A stretch of DNA of 64,000 nucleotides from Bacteroidales bacterium (GTDB taxonomy: Bacteria; Bacteroidota; Bacteroidia; Bacteroidales; UBA932). The notes below the pieces were generated by a model. That model worked only from the letters and a program-made list of their open reading frames with translations, was not told the DNA's origin and searched no databases. Both the position numbers and the translations under genes were made by a program. The DNA lies in contig JAFVQD010000011.1 in the NCBI GenBank assembly GCA_017504965.1, positions 62,001-126,000 on the forward strand, written 5' to 3'. Shown here piece by piece: positions 26,583 through 35,823 of this stretch. Position 1 is the stretch's first letter. Every line of letters starts with the position of its first letter.

Positions 26583-28715
26583 ATGAAACAAGAGAACAAA
26601 GAGATTTTGAACAGATTTGCCGTCAACCTGAATGACAGGGCTAAGGCCGGCAAACTCGATCCGGTGATCGGAAGGGATGAGGAGATCAGAAGAGTCCTCC
26701 AGATTTTGAGCAGAAGGACCAAGAACAATCCCATCCTTGTAGGTGAACCGGGTGTAGGTAAGACAGCAATATCGGAAGGTATTGCGCAGCGCATTATTAA
26801 TCAGGATGTCCCTGAGAATCTTAAAACAAAGGAGATATATTCTTTAGATATGGGTGCCCTTATCGCGGGTGCCAAGTACCAGGGTGAGTTCGAAGAGAGG
26901 CTGAAAGGGGTAGTAAAAGCAGTTATCGAGAGTGAAGGGGAGATCATCCTTTTCATCGATGAGATCCATACCCTTGTAGGTGCAGGACGCTCCTCCGGAG
27001 CAATGGATGCTGCAAACATCCTCAAACCCGCATTGGCCCGAGGGGAGCTGAGGGCAATAGGGTCCACCACTCTGGATGAGTACCGCAAATACTTTGAAGA
27101 GGACAAGGCGCTCGAAAGGCGTTTTCAGATGGTCCTTGTAGATGAACCATCCCCTGCAGAGTCCATTTCGATCCTACGTGGTCTCAAAGAGAAGTATGAG
27201 AACCACCATAAAGTCCATATCGAGGATGATGCCATCATCGCAGCGGTGGAGCTCTCCCACCGATACATAACTAACAGATTTCTCCCTGATAAGGCTATCG
27301 ACCTGGTGGATGAGGCAGCTTCGAAGCTCAGACTGGAGATGAATTCTGTCCCCGAGTCCATCGATGAACTGAGCAGGAAGATAAGGCAGCTTGAGATCGA
27401 GAGGGAGGCAATTAAAAGGGAGGGGAAATCTCCCAAATTGGATGAAATCCAATCGAATCTGAAGGAGCTGGAGAGAGAATTTGATGCTGCAAACAAGAAA
27501 TGGAAAGAGGAGAAATCGCTCCTGGAGCAGATCCAGAAGCAGAGGGAGGCTATGGAGCAATATAAGTGGCAGGCTGATGATGCAGAGCGACGCGGGGATT
27601 ATGGCAAGGTGGCGGAGATCCGCTACGGAAAGATGGCCGATGCCCAGAAGAGGATAGAGGAGCTGACTGCGCAGAAAGAGGCAAATCCTTCACCTCTGAT
27701 CAATGAGGCTGTGAATGCGGAGGATATTGCGGAGATAGTATCGAGGTGGACCGGTATCCCTGTGAACAGAATGCTTGAGAGTGAAAAGACCAAACTGCTC
27801 AATATGGAGGCACTTCTCCATCAGAGGGTGGTGGGACAGGATGAGGCTGTGCAGGCTGTAGCGGATGCCGTCAGAAGAAGCAGAGCCGGTCTGCAGAATG
27901 AGAAGAGGCCTATAGGTTCGTTTATGTTCCTGGGAACTACCGGCGTGGGTAAGACTGAGCTTGCCAAAGCCCTTGCCCAGGCACTGTTCAACGATGAGAA
28001 TATGATGACCCGAATAGATATGTCCGAGTATCAGGAGAGACATTCTGTGTCGAGACTTGTGGGGGCCCCTCCGGGCTATGTGGGGTATGATGAAGGGGGG
28101 CAGCTGACCGAGGCTGTCAGGAGAAAACCTTACTCCGTGATCCTTCTTGACGAGATAGAGAAAGCACACCCGGATGTATTCAATATTCTTCTTCAAGTGC
28201 TTGATGATGGAAGACTTACAGATAATAAGGGGAGGACTGTTGACTTCAAGAACACTATCCTTATTATGACCTCCAATATAGGTTCGGATATCATACAGAT
28301 GTATATGAACAAGATAGTGGGTGGTGGTGATAAGGAGACCCTTCTCCAGGAGTGCAAGAGGGATGTTCTGGCTATCCTTAAAAATAGTGTGAGACCTGAG
28401 TTCCTGAACCGTATAGATGAGGTGATAATGTTCGAACCTCTCACAAAAGAGGCTATATATGGTATCCTCGACATACAGCTTAGGGAGGTGAAATCAAAGC
28501 TTGCAGAGAATGGTATAGAGGTGAACTTCAGTAAAGAGTTTGTAGATTATCTGGCGGAGAAAGGGTACGATCCTGCATATGGTGCCAGACCTATCAAAAG
28601 GATCCTTCAGAGGGAATTGGTGAATAGACTTGCTACTGAGATTCTTAAGGGAACCATATCGAAAGAGAGCAAAATTAATGTAGATATTAAGGGGGGTGAG
28701 TTGACTATATCTTGA
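26583..28715 (+). CDS. clpB: ClpB-type disaggregase lacking the N-terminal domain
   Basis: This 710-residue Hsp100 ATPase has two AAA+ modules. NBD1 has Walker A GEPGVGKT at residues 54-61, Walker B LFIDEIHTL and the YQGEFEERLK pore loop. A coiled-coil M-domain follows at about 255-370 (RKIRQLEIERE to KMADAQKRIEELTAQ). NBD2 has Walker A GTTGVGKT, Walker B ILLDEIEKAH and pore loop GYVGYDEGG. Full-length ClpB is about 860 residues; the first 140-150 residues (Clp_N) are absent here, and the coding frame begins cleanly at a good SD-ATG rather than being broken. ClpB reactivates aggregated proteins with DnaK. The N-domainless form still disaggregates in other bacteria but handles substrates differently. 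Confidence 0.93.
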   Translation: MKQENKEILNRFAVNLNDRAKAGKLDPVIGRDEEIRRVLQILSRRTKNNPILVGEPGVGKTAISEGIAQRIINQDVPENLKTKEIYSLDMGALIAGAKYQGEFEERLKGVVKAVIESEGEIILFIDEIHTLVGAGRSSGAMDAANILKPALARGELRAIGSTTLDEYRKYFEEDKALERRFQMVLVDEPSPAESISILRGLKEKYENHHKVHIEDDAIIAAVELSHRYITNRFLPDKAIDLVDEAASKLRLEMNSVPESIDELSRKIRQLEIEREAIKREGKSPKLDEIQSNLKELEREFDAANKKWKEEKSLLEQIQKQREAMEQYKWQADDAERRGDYGKVAEIRYGKMADAQKRIEELTAQKEANPSPLINEAVNAEDIAEIVSRWTGIPVNRMLESEKTKLLNMEALLHQRVVGQDEAVQAVADAVRRSRAGLQNEKRPIGSFMFLGTTGVGKTELAKALAQALFNDENMMTRIDMSEYQERHSVSRLVGAPPGYVGYDEGGQLTEAVRRKPYSVILLDEIEKAHPDVFNILLQVLDDGRLTDNKGRTVDFKNTILIMTSNIGSDIIQMYMNKIVGGGDKETLLQECKRDVLAILKNSVRPEFLNRIDEVIMFEPLTKEAIYGILDIQLREVKSKLAENGIEVNFSKEFVDYLAEKGYDPAYGARPIKRILQRELVNRLATEILKGTISKESKINVDIKGGELTIS

Positions 28716-28725
28716 GTTTTTTCTC

Positions 28726-28733
28726 TATTTTTG
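28726..28733 (+). promoter_or_regulatory. -7 promoter box of the AspT-like transporter gene
   Basis: TATTTTTG matches TAnnTTTG just after the clpB stop and 32 bp before the ATG at 28766. TTG at 28701-28703 lies 22 bp upstream. Confidence 0.5.
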
Positions 28734-28765
28734 TAAATTAAAATAGATAAAAAGGCTCAAAATAT

Positions 28766-30430
28766 ATGGAGTGGATAAATACATTGTTGTGGGATGCATC
28801 ATCTATCGCTCATATAGTGCTTCTGTATGCATTTGTGATCGCAGTAGGTGTGATGTTAGGTAAATTTAAAATTTTCGGTGTCTCATTTGGCGTGACCTTC
28901 GTCCTTTTCGTTGGTCTGCTGATGGGACACTTCGGTTTTGGTTGTAACCCTGCGGTGCTGAAGTTTGTTAAGGAGTTCGGTCTCATCCTTTTTGTTTTCT
29001 GTATAGGTCTGCAGGTAGGCCCCTCTTTCTTCTCATCTATGAAGCAGGGAGGTGTGAAGCTCAACAGCCTGGCTGTGGGGCTTGTGGCCCTGAATATTGC
29101 GGTAGCATTCGGAGTCTATTTCCTCGATGGTGGGATAGATTTTCCGATGATCGTGGGTATGCTCTGTGGAGCTGTGACCAATACTCCGGGTCTCGGTGCA
29201 GCGAATGAGGCGCTGACTCAGATGAACTATACAGGAGATCCCATTGCTCTGGGGTATGCGTGTGCATATCCTCTCGGCGTAGTGGGTATCATAGTCTCTA
29301 TCGTCCTTATCAGGGTACTTGGCAAAGTGAACATCAAAAAGGAGGAGAGTGAGATTATGGCCAAAACAGCAGACTCTAAAGATGCCCCTAAAATTCTCTA
29401 TCTGGAGGTGGCCAATGAGGCTCTGGAGGGAAAATCTCTCCCTGAGGTAAATGAGCTTCTGGGGAGATCTTTTGTATGTTCACGTATCCGTCATCAGGGG
29501 AAGGTAAGTATCCCGGTGAAGGATACCAGACTCTATCTCGGTGATATTATGTTCATAGTGTGCTCGGATGAAGATAAGGCGGCGATTACCGCTATGATCG
29601 GTAAAGAGGCCAAGATAGACTGGGAGCAGCAGAATTCCCCTATGGTCTCCAAGCGTATCCTGGTAACTAAGGATGAGATCAATGGAAAGACCCTTGGAAG
29701 CCTTAACCTCCGCAGTATGTATGGAGTCAATGTGACCAGGGTTCACCGTTCCGGACTGCAGTTCTTCGCAGATCCACATTTGAGACTGATGGTGGGTGAC
29801 AGAGTGGTGGTAGTAGGTCAGGCTGAAGATGTGGAGAAGGTAGGTGAATATCTCGGTAATGAGTTGAAGAATCTCGATTCACCGCACCTGACCACCATCT
29901 TCCTCGGTATTGCCCTCGGTATCGTGTTCGGCAGTATCCCTATTGCATTCCCCGGTATGCCTACACCACTCAAACTTGGTTTGGCAGGTGGTCCCCTTAT
30001 CGTGGCTATCCTCGTGGGGAGTTTCGGATACAAATTCGGTCTGGTGACTTATACCACCCAGAGTGCCAATCTGATGCTCAGAGAGGTGGGTATTGCCCTC
30101 TTCCTGGCCAGTGTCGGGATAGAGGCCGGTGGCGGTTTTATAGATGCTCTGGTGAATGGCGATGGCCTTCTATATGTGGCGTACGGTCTTCTGATCACTA
30201 TGGTACCTATTCTGGTGATAGGGCTGATAGCCAAATATCTGCTAAAACTGGACTATTTCACCATAGCAGGTATTGTGGCCGGTAGCAATACCAATCCGTC
30301 TGCCCTTGCATATTCAAATTCCCTTTCGGACAATATTAATGTCCCTGCGGTGAGTTATTCTACAGTATATCCTCTGGCTATGTTCCTCAGGATACTTACG
30401 GCACAGGTTTTATTATTGATAATGATGTAA
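28766..30430 (+). CDS. AspT/YidE/YbjL-family putative transporter with two TrkA-C domains
   Basis: The 554-residue protein has the YidE/YbjL layout: about five membrane segments, two central cytosolic RCK-C (TrkA-C) domains (roughly residues 210-370, each ending in short beta-rich motifs such as [13 protein letters not shown] and [13 protein letters not shown]), then five to six more membrane segments. Signature half-repeats G-x-N-T-P-G-L ([16 protein letters not shown]) and [12 protein letters not shown] are present. Family members include the aspartate:alanine exchanger AspT; the actual substrate here is unknown. It has its own promoter and precedes the peptide-maturation operon by 12 bp, so it could read into that operon. 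Confidence 0.9.
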   Translation: MEWINTLLWDASSIAHIVLLYAFVIAVGVMLGKFKIFGVSFGVTFVLFVGLLMGHFGFGCNPAVLKFVKEFGLILFVFCIGLQVGPSFFSSMKQGGVKLNSLAVGLVALNIAVAFGVYFLDGGIDFPMIVGMLCGAVTNTPGLGAANEALTQMNYTGDPIALGYACAYPLGVVGIIVSIVLIRVLGKVNIKKEESEIMAKTADSKDAPKILYLEVANEALEGKSLPEVNELLGRSFVCSRIRHQGKVSIPVKDTRLYLGDIMFIVCSDEDKAAITAMIGKEAKIDWEQQNSPMVSKRILVTKDEINGKTLGSLNLRSMYGVNVTRVHRSGLQFFADPHLRLMVGDRVVVVGQAEDVEKVGEYLGNELKNLDSPHLTTIFLGIALGIVFGSIPIAFPGMPTPLKLGLAGGPLIVAILVGSFGYKFGLVTYTTQSANLMLREVGIALFLASVGIEAGGGFIDALVNGDGLLYVAYGLLITMVPILVIGLIAKYLLKLDYFTIAGIVAGSNTNPSALAYSNSLSDNINVPAVSYSTVYPLAMFLRILTAQVLLLIMM

Positions 30431-30442
30431 TCTTTCATCGGT

Positions 30443-31324
30443 ATGGAGAAGAGCTATCTGGTGGCAAACCATCTGTTTACTTTCCATATAGAGGAGCAGA
30501 GCCCTCTATGGAGGTATATTGACAGAGCCTATTCTCCATTTGCAGCGGAGTGCGGTGATTCTCCCCTTTTCTCCATCACTTTGGCCGATGAGGTCAGAGG
30601 GGATAGTTCAAAGCTTATATATGTGGATGAAAATCCCGAGCCAGGCTTTGTGAAAATAGCTGTCTATGAAGCTCTTCAAGGGTATTATATGGAATTTACC
30701 CAATATGAGAGCGACTCGGTCAATGGCAGGGTGTATCTCAGGGACGACGGTCGTGCCGAGGTCTCTCTTCACGGGGAGTTTATCCTCCAGTGGATGACAT
30801 TTACAAATATAGCTCAGGTATGCTATTTTATACGGACTTCCACCCTCGATACCCTTATGGTGCACGCTTCGGCGATTTACTATAAAGGGAGGGGCTACCT
30901 CTTCTTGGGTAAGAGCGGCACAGGGAAGAGTACCCATAGCAGAATGTGGCTTGAAGGGATCCCCGGTGCAGAACTGATGAATGATGATCACCCTATTCTT
31001 AGGGTACAGGGGGATGGGACCCCGATAGCATACGGATCACCCTGGAGTGGAAAGACCCACTGCTACCGCAATATTCAGGCACCTGTCGGTGCAATAGTGA
31101 GGATCAGGCAGGATAAGGTGAATTCGATCCGAAGGCTCAGACCTGTAGAGTCTTATGGCTCGCTGATGTCGAGCTGCTCGGGATTTCCTATAGAAGAGAG
31201 GTTCTCCGAGGGTAAAGGAAATACTCTGCAGAGGGTGATAGCAGGTGCCCCTTGCTGGGAACTCGGCTGCCTTCCAAATGTGGATGCGGCTTTGGTTTGT
31301 TCGGAGGCAGTAGTAAATAATTGA
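30443..31324 (+). CDS. HPr-kinase-like P-loop protein of a putative peptide-maturation locus
   Basis: This 293-residue protein resembles HprK-related kinases found beside PqqD-like proteins in RiPP-type loci. A non-conserved N-terminal domain of about 130 residues is followed by the P-loop domain: HASAIYYKGRGYLFLG, Walker A GKSGTGKS near residue 155, then NDDHPILRV (a Walker B/DD motif as in HprK) and GSPWSGKTHCYRN. In other bacteria, HprK-like enzymes beside lasso peptides phosphorylate the precursor peptide; here the substrate is unproven. It is the first gene of a tight operon with an S24/S26-like peptidase, a PqqD-like protein and an ABC exporter. Confidence 0.82.
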   Translation: MEKSYLVANHLFTFHIEEQSPLWRYIDRAYSPFAAECGDSPLFSITLADEVRGDSSKLIYVDENPEPGFVKIAVYEALQGYYMEFTQYESDSVNGRVYLRDDGRAEVSLHGEFILQWMTFTNIAQVCYFIRTSTLDTLMVHASAIYYKGRGYLFLGKSGTGKSTHSRMWLEGIPGAELMNDDHPILRVQGDGTPIAYGSPWSGKTHCYRNIQAPVGAIVRIRQDKVNSIRRLRPVESYGSLMSSCSGFPIEERFSEGKGNTLQRVIAGAPCWELGCLPNVDAALVCSEAVVNN

Positions 31325-31325
31325 T

Positions 31326-31775
31326 ATGATGAATCAGCATCTGGTCATACCCAATGATATTTTTTTCTCTGAGGTGGAGAAGCACCTGGCAGAGGGGAAA
31401 AGTGTGGTATTTCCGGTGAAAGGGTACAGCATGCTCCCTTTTATAAGAAATGGTGAGGACAGTGTAGAGCTTGTCAGGTGTAAAGGGCTGGAGGTGGGTG
31501 ATATTGCCCTGGCGCATCTCCCTAACGGGGCGTATGTCCTCCATCGCGTATGGGATATGAAAGGGGATAAGGTGATCCTGATGGGTGACGGGAATATCTC
31601 AGGTAAGGAGTTCTGTCTCCGTAGCGATGTTCTGGGGGTCGCAGTAAAGATTCTGAAGAGGGATGGGAAGGTTATCGAATGCACTGATCCGTCGTATCTG
31701 AAAAAGGTGAAATTATGGAGGAGACTTCTCCCCATACGAAGATATATTTTGGCGATTTATCGCCGTCTAATCTAA
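31326..31775 (+). CDS. S24/S26-family peptidase-like protein
   Basis: The 149-residue protein has the signal peptidase/LexA-type fold signatures: FPVKGYSMLPFIRNGED with the expected catalytic Ser near residue 34, VEVGDIALAHLPNGAYVLHRV, and a GDGNIS segment. A typical signal peptidase I Lys dyad is not evident; the VLHRV block resembles SipW-type S26 enzymes, which use His. There is no clear N-terminal membrane anchor; the C-terminus is basic (VKLWRRLLPIRRY). In this setting it is a candidate for leader-peptide removal from a modified peptide, which is inference. It begins 1 bp after the HPr-kinase-like gene. Confidence 0.78.
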   Translation: MMNQHLVIPNDIFFSEVEKHLAEGKSVVFPVKGYSMLPFIRNGEDSVELVRCKGLEVGDIALAHLPNGAYVLHRVWDMKGDKVILMGDGNISGKEFCLRSDVLGVAVKILKRDGKVIECTDPSYLKKVKLWRRLLPIRRYILAIYRRLI

Positions 31776-31781
31776 TTGGCT

Positions 31782-32048
31782 ATGAGAATAAAGAAAGGTT
31801 TCAAATTAAGAGAGATTATGGGAGAATATGCTGTGATAGGTGAAGGCCTGGATCAGATAAATTTCAATAAGATCATCTCCCTCAATGGCACTGCAGCATA
31901 TATCTGGAAGGAGATCGAGGATAAGGACTTCGACTCAAAAATGGTGGCAGACCTCCTGTTGGCAAAATACGATGTGAGTGAGGAGACAGCCATATCCGAC
32001 GCCTCTGCTCTGGTGCAGAAACTGGTGGAAAACGGCCTTACTGAATAG
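31782..32048 (+). CDS. PqqD-family peptide-chaperone (RRE) protein
   Basis: This 88-residue protein has the PqqD winged-helix pattern: MRIKKGFKLREIMGEYAVIGEG at the start, ISLNGTAAYIWKEIE in the middle, and the C-terminal helix ISDASALVQKLVENGLTE. PqqD-like proteins bind the leader of a RiPP precursor and deliver it to the modifying enzyme. I choose ATG 31782; an in-frame TTG at 31776 overlaps the previous stop. It is the third gene of the operon and is 6 bp from the exporter. Confidence 0.88.
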   Translation: MRIKKGFKLREIMGEYAVIGEGLDQINFNKIISLNGTAAYIWKEIEDKDFDSKMVADLLLAKYDVSEETAISDASALVQKLVENGLTE

Positions 32049-32054
32049 GTGCCG

Positions 32055-33695
32055 ATGCTCATAAAAAGGATTATAAAACTTCTTCCGAGAGAATTTTATC
32101 GGAAAGGGGGGTGGATAGTGGCCACCGTCCCGGTGAGGGCTGTGCTCAATCTGGTGGGTGTGGCGGCCCTCCTTCCGGTCCTCCAGCTGGTGCTGGATGA
32201 TAATCCTACCCGATTCAGCCCTATGGCCATTTGTCTGGGTGTGCTGGCTGTCATCGTCTTAAAGAATATATTGAACATTATACTTGCCACTTGGCAGAAC
32301 AGATATCTTCTGGAGATATACAGATACTTCTCCACTGCACTTTTCTCAAACCTCTACAGAAAGGGGCTTCTTTATATCAAGGGGAGGAACTCATCAGAGA
32401 TATCTCACGAGATCAATGGGGTGTGCTACTCCTTCTCTCTGGGTGTATTGTCACCTATCCTGAATATGGCGGGTGAGTCGCTGCTTCTTCTGATGATATA
32501 TACTGGCCTTATCATCTATTCTCCTGTAGCCTCAGTTCTTGTCCCTGTATGTTTTATCCCTGTAATTCTTATCTATGTATTTATGGTGAAAAACAGGGTG
32601 CAGCGGTATGGAAAACTGGAGAATGAGGCTAAAAAAAGGATGTGGAAGACCGTTATAGAGACATTCAGAGGGTATGCAGAGGTGGAGGTCAATGGTGCAT
32701 TTCCCTCGATCGAAAGGCAGTTTGATGATAATCTGGCTGAGATATCTCATCAGAGAGAGAAGATGACCATCGTAAACCAGCTCCCCAACTCCCTTCTGGA
32801 GCTGTCGGTAGTGGGGTGTATGATAGCCCTGATTGCCCTCAGCGGAGCGTTTGAGGGGGACAATGTAAGTGTGACGATAGGCCTTTTCGCCGTGGCAGCT
32901 ATGAGGATGCTTCCAGCTGTCAGAACCTTGACAAGCGGATGGACATCTGTAAAAAACGGACTTTACAGTCTCGAAATCATAGAGAACGGCCTCTCTGCAC
33001 AAGAAGGGCCGGAGGGTGAGGAGGAGACCTTCTTTTTTGAGAAGGAGATAGAGGTAAGGGGTCTTTCGTTTTCATATCCGGAGGGGGGGCATAAGGTTTT
33101 CGATAAACTCTCCCTAAAAATCCGCAAAGGGGAAAAAGTGGGTATAAGAGGTGCTTCGGGTGCAGGTAAAACCACCCTTTTCAATCTGCTCCTGGGATTC
33201 TATACCCCTGATGAAGGTGGGGTCTATATCGATGGTAAAGAGCTTACTGTAGCCAACAGAGGGGGATGGCTCCGCTATGCAGGGTATGTGCAGCAGGATG
33301 TATTTATCCTGGATGCCTCTCTGGCGCAGAATATTGCCCTGGGGGTAAAGCCGGAGGATATTGACCGTAAAAAGGTGGAGAGAATCATCCGGGAGGTCTC
33401 TCTGTCATCATATCTGGACCAATTGCCCGAAGGGATAGATACCAGAATAGGGGAGATGGGGGCCAAATTGTCCGGAGGACAGAAACAGAGGGTGGGTATA
33501 GCCAGAGCCCTTTATAAGGGGGCAGATATCCTCTTTTTCGATGAGGCCACATCGGCGCTGGATAGTGCTACAGAGGGGGAAATCAACGAATCCATACTCG
33601 AACTCTCGCGCAGCCGAAGGGATCTGACCATAATTGCGATAGCGCACAGGGAGTCTTCACTCGCATTCTGCGACAGGATTATAGAAATTTTATAG
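32055..33695 (+). CDS. ABC transporter, fused permease and ATPase
   Basis: The 546-residue half-transporter has an N-terminal membrane domain with about six segments (residues 20-310) and a C-terminal ATPase with Walker A GASGAGKTT, Q-loop YVQQDVF, signature LSGGQKQR, Walker B ILFFDEATSALD and the H-loop AHR. Exporters of this type carry peptides or lipids. There is no C39 leader-peptidase domain at the N-terminus, so precursor cleavage would have to come from elsewhere, such as the S24/S26-like protein. ATG 32055 and GTG 32049 are both possible starts. It is the last gene of the operon; no terminator is visible before the small-peptide promoter. Confidence 0.92.
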   Translation: MLIKRIIKLLPREFYRKGGWIVATVPVRAVLNLVGVAALLPVLQLVLDDNPTRFSPMAICLGVLAVIVLKNILNIILATWQNRYLLEIYRYFSTALFSNLYRKGLLYIKGRNSSEISHEINGVCYSFSLGVLSPILNMAGESLLLLMIYTGLIIYSPVASVLVPVCFIPVILIYVFMVKNRVQRYGKLENEAKKRMWKTVIETFRGYAEVEVNGAFPSIERQFDDNLAEISHQREKMTIVNQLPNSLLELSVVGCMIALIALSGAFEGDNVSVTIGLFAVAAMRMLPAVRTLTSGWTSVKNGLYSLEIIENGLSAQEGPEGEEETFFFEKEIEVRGLSFSYPEGGHKVFDKLSLKIRKGEKVGIRGASGAGKTTLFNLLLGFYTPDEGGVYIDGKELTVANRGGWLRYAGYVQQDVFILDASLAQNIALGVKPEDIDRKKVERIIREVSLSSYLDQLPEGIDTRIGEMGAKLSGGQKQRVGIARALYKGADILFFDEATSALDSATEGEINESILELSRSRRDLTIIAIAHRESSLAFCDRIIEIL

Positions 33696-33704
33696 CACAC
33701 GCAC

Positions 33705-33733
33705 TTGTTTTGTCTGGAAAATGTTTATATTTG
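33705..33733 (+). promoter_or_regulatory. -33/-7 promoter of the small peptide gene
   Basis: TTG (33705-33707) and TATATTTG (33726-33733) are 18 bp apart; the ATG of the 43-aa peptide follows at 33763. The peptide can therefore be made at a level independent of the upstream export operon. Confidence 0.7.
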
Positions 33734-33762
33734 CATCAATAGAAATATAGACTTATATCGTT

Positions 33763-33894
33763 ATGACTGAAAATATCAAGAACCCCTACCGCTCTCCTGA
33801 GATGGAGATTATAGACCTTTCGCTTGAGTCAGGCTTCTGTTCAAGCACCCCTGGAGGCAACTCCCCTGATTTGGATAACAATACATGGAACTAA
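33763..33894 (+). CDS. 43-aa small peptide, candidate secreted/RiPP-type precursor
   Basis: The open frame encodes 43 residues. It has an N-terminal part MTENIKNPYRSPEMEIID followed by LSLESGFCSS, a Pro-Gly-Gly step (TPGGNSP), and an Asn-rich, Trp-containing end (DNNTW N). Short proteins with a K/Y-x-x-P-E-x-E-I-x-x-L-x leader and a Gly-rich tail are common in Bacteroidales and often go unannotated. A good promoter and a start 29 nt after the -7 box support expression. Its position after PqqD-like and ABC genes makes it the natural precursor candidate: leader about residues 1-32 and core after the GG. A single Cys and one Trp would be possible modification sites. No homologue has been checked. 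Confidence 0.6.
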   Translation: MTENIKNPYRSPEMEIIDLSLESGFCSSTPGGNSPDLDNNTWN

Positions 33895-33911
33895 TCGATG
33901 GAGGAGATGTT

Positions 33912-35819
33912 ATGAAGAAAATGATCAGATTGGCTATTTGGACCCTTTTATTTACCCTGCTATACTCTTGCACCAGAATCGAGAATACTATCAGTGAGGA
34001 TCTTGCCCTCTATCCTGCTGAGATAGGGGTTAATATATCATCAGAAGGAGGCACTAAAGCCTATCTTGGTGATTCGGAAGGGGAGACTACACCTATTTAC
34101 TGGAGTGATGATGAGAGTGATGAGATCAATGTGAAGATTGATGGTGTGGACTATATTTTCAAGAAAGTCGGAGTTACCGAAAGCTCGCAAAGTGCGAGAT
34201 TCAGATGCGAAGCTGCCCCCGCTGTGGAGGCAGGAAAAACCTATACAGCTACATACAGCAGCGATGGCTTCAATGGTGTAGGTTTCTATCAGAATGGAAC
34301 AAAAAGCGCTCTTAAAGACTATATTGACCTCTCTGCGTCATATACAGCTGTGGAGGGAGATACGTGGGAGGATGTATTGTTCAATTTTGAAATGGAGCAT
34401 GCCCTGGTAAAGATCACTGTGAAGAGTACTGTGGTTATGAATCGTGATGTGACATTTGAGTTGAGGGAGAATGTTGTGGGAGAGGGACATGGAACAGGGA
34501 TTGTCACATCTACCACCAGCACTACCAGATTGGTCTATGATGAGGTGGCCGGCTGTTATGTCTCTGAGTGCTACTTTGCTATGGAACCAAGGAGCTACCA
34601 GGATGTGGTTTTGGAGCTTACTGTATTCATAGATAATGATGTTAATCCGTTTAACTTCTCCACCAGAACATTCAGATACGATATGAGTGATATCACTATG
34701 GAGAAGAACAATATCTACTATGTAGAGAAGAATATCGTAGAGGACGCCACTCCTCCTCAGATTCTGAATATTGTAAAACTCTCTGGAGAGGATAATACTT
34801 CTACTGCAAACTCCTATATAGTGAATCCTGTGGAGGGTGAGGATAACACTTTCTATAGCATATACGCCAAGTATAAGGGTAACAGCACATCAGCCTTAGA
34901 TGAGATCGGTTCACAAATCAAAAGTGTCAAAGTGTTATGGGAGTCAGACGGAACCAACGGTTCTATCGGACATGGAGATATAATCACCAAGACTTTATGG
35001 CACAATGACTACATCTATTTTGACCTCAATGTTTCAGGGAAGAAGGGAAATGCACTTATTGGGGCATATGATAGTGAGGGGAACATCGTGTGGTCCTGGC
35101 ATATATGGGTTACTGATACCCCGGCAGCACACGAATATATTAATTATTCAAGTGTCCATTTCGGTACATATATGGATAGAAATCTTGGTGCCCTAACTGC
35201 CACACCTGGTGAAGCAGGTATAGCTGGTCTTCTTTATCAGTGGGGAAGAAAGGACCCTTTCCTCACCTCTGGTGATATCGCCTCGGCAACTCCAAATACA
35301 GTAGCATCATCTGTTCTGTCTGAAGATATGCAGTGGATGGTGATACCCTCAAGTCAGGTGGTAGGTACAGTCGCTTTTGCAACCAAAAATCCTACAACAT
35401 TCATAACAGGTGTATCCCCCAATTATTCATGGCTTCATACACCGGATATAAGCCTGTGGGGCAACGACAAGACTATCTACGACCCTTGTCCTGCAGGATG
35501 GAAAGTGGCCCAAAGTGAGCTTGGAGTAAATTTGGGAATCGTCTATTTTGTGGGTGAGCCTGTATTTACCTATGGCTGTGGCAAAATCTCATACGACCGT
35601 TCGAACGTGAATTATGCATATTATCCTGCTTCCGGTCATCTTCATTTCCAGAGTGGCAATCTGGAATATGTATCAAGAGTGGGATTTATATGGTGCTCTA
35701 CAGTTGCATCCAATGGCTCTTCTTACGGATTTATGTTTGATGAAAATACAGAGGTGGACTTTGATTACAAGTTCTACTCATCACAAGGGGCATCAGTCCG
35801 TTGCCAAAAGATAGAATAG
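33912..35819 (+). CDS. Fimbrillin-like lipoprotein with C-terminal FISUMP domain
   Basis: The 635-residue precursor starts at ATG 33912 (MKKMIRL) behind a GGAGGAG Shine-Dalgarno; an ATG at 33885 would overlap the small peptide and is disfavoured. The signal ends in a lipobox (LLYSC). The N-terminal half has the fimbrillin/Mfa-like look: GGTKAYLGDSEGETTPIYWSDDESD, then beta-rich segments. The C-terminal 200 residues match the FISUMP major-paralogue domain: YMDRNLGALTA, GLLYQWGRKDPF, YDPCPAGWKVAQ, and GASVRCQK at the end. Such proteins are exposed on the outer membrane. It begins 17 bp after the small-peptide stop and is probably co-transcribed with it. Confidence 0.85.
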   Translation: MKKMIRLAIWTLLFTLLYSCTRIENTISEDLALYPAEIGVNISSEGGTKAYLGDSEGETTPIYWSDDESDEINVKIDGVDYIFKKVGVTESSQSARFRCEAAPAVEAGKTYTATYSSDGFNGVGFYQNGTKSALKDYIDLSASYTAVEGDTWEDVLFNFEMEHALVKITVKSTVVMNRDVTFELRENVVGEGHGTGIVTSTTSTTRLVYDEVAGCYVSECYFAMEPRSYQDVVLELTVFIDNDVNPFNFSTRTFRYDMSDITMEKNNIYYVEKNIVEDATPPQILNIVKLSGEDNTSTANSYIVNPVEGEDNTFYSIYAKYKGNSTSALDEIGSQIKSVKVLWESDGTNGSIGHGDIITKTLWHNDYIYFDLNVSGKKGNALIGAYDSEGNIVWSWHIWVTDTPAAHEYINYSSVHFGTYMDRNLGALTATPGEAGIAGLLYQWGRKDPFLTSGDIASATPNTVASSVLSEDMQWMVIPSSQVVGTVAFATKNPTTFITGVSPNYSWLHTPDISLWGNDKTIYDPCPAGWKVAQSELGVNLGIVYFVGEPVFTYGCGKISYDRSNVNYAYYPASGHLHFQSGNLEYVSRVGFIWCSTVASNGSSYGFMFDENTEVDFDYKFYSSQGASVRCQKIE

Positions 35820-35823
35820 CAGA

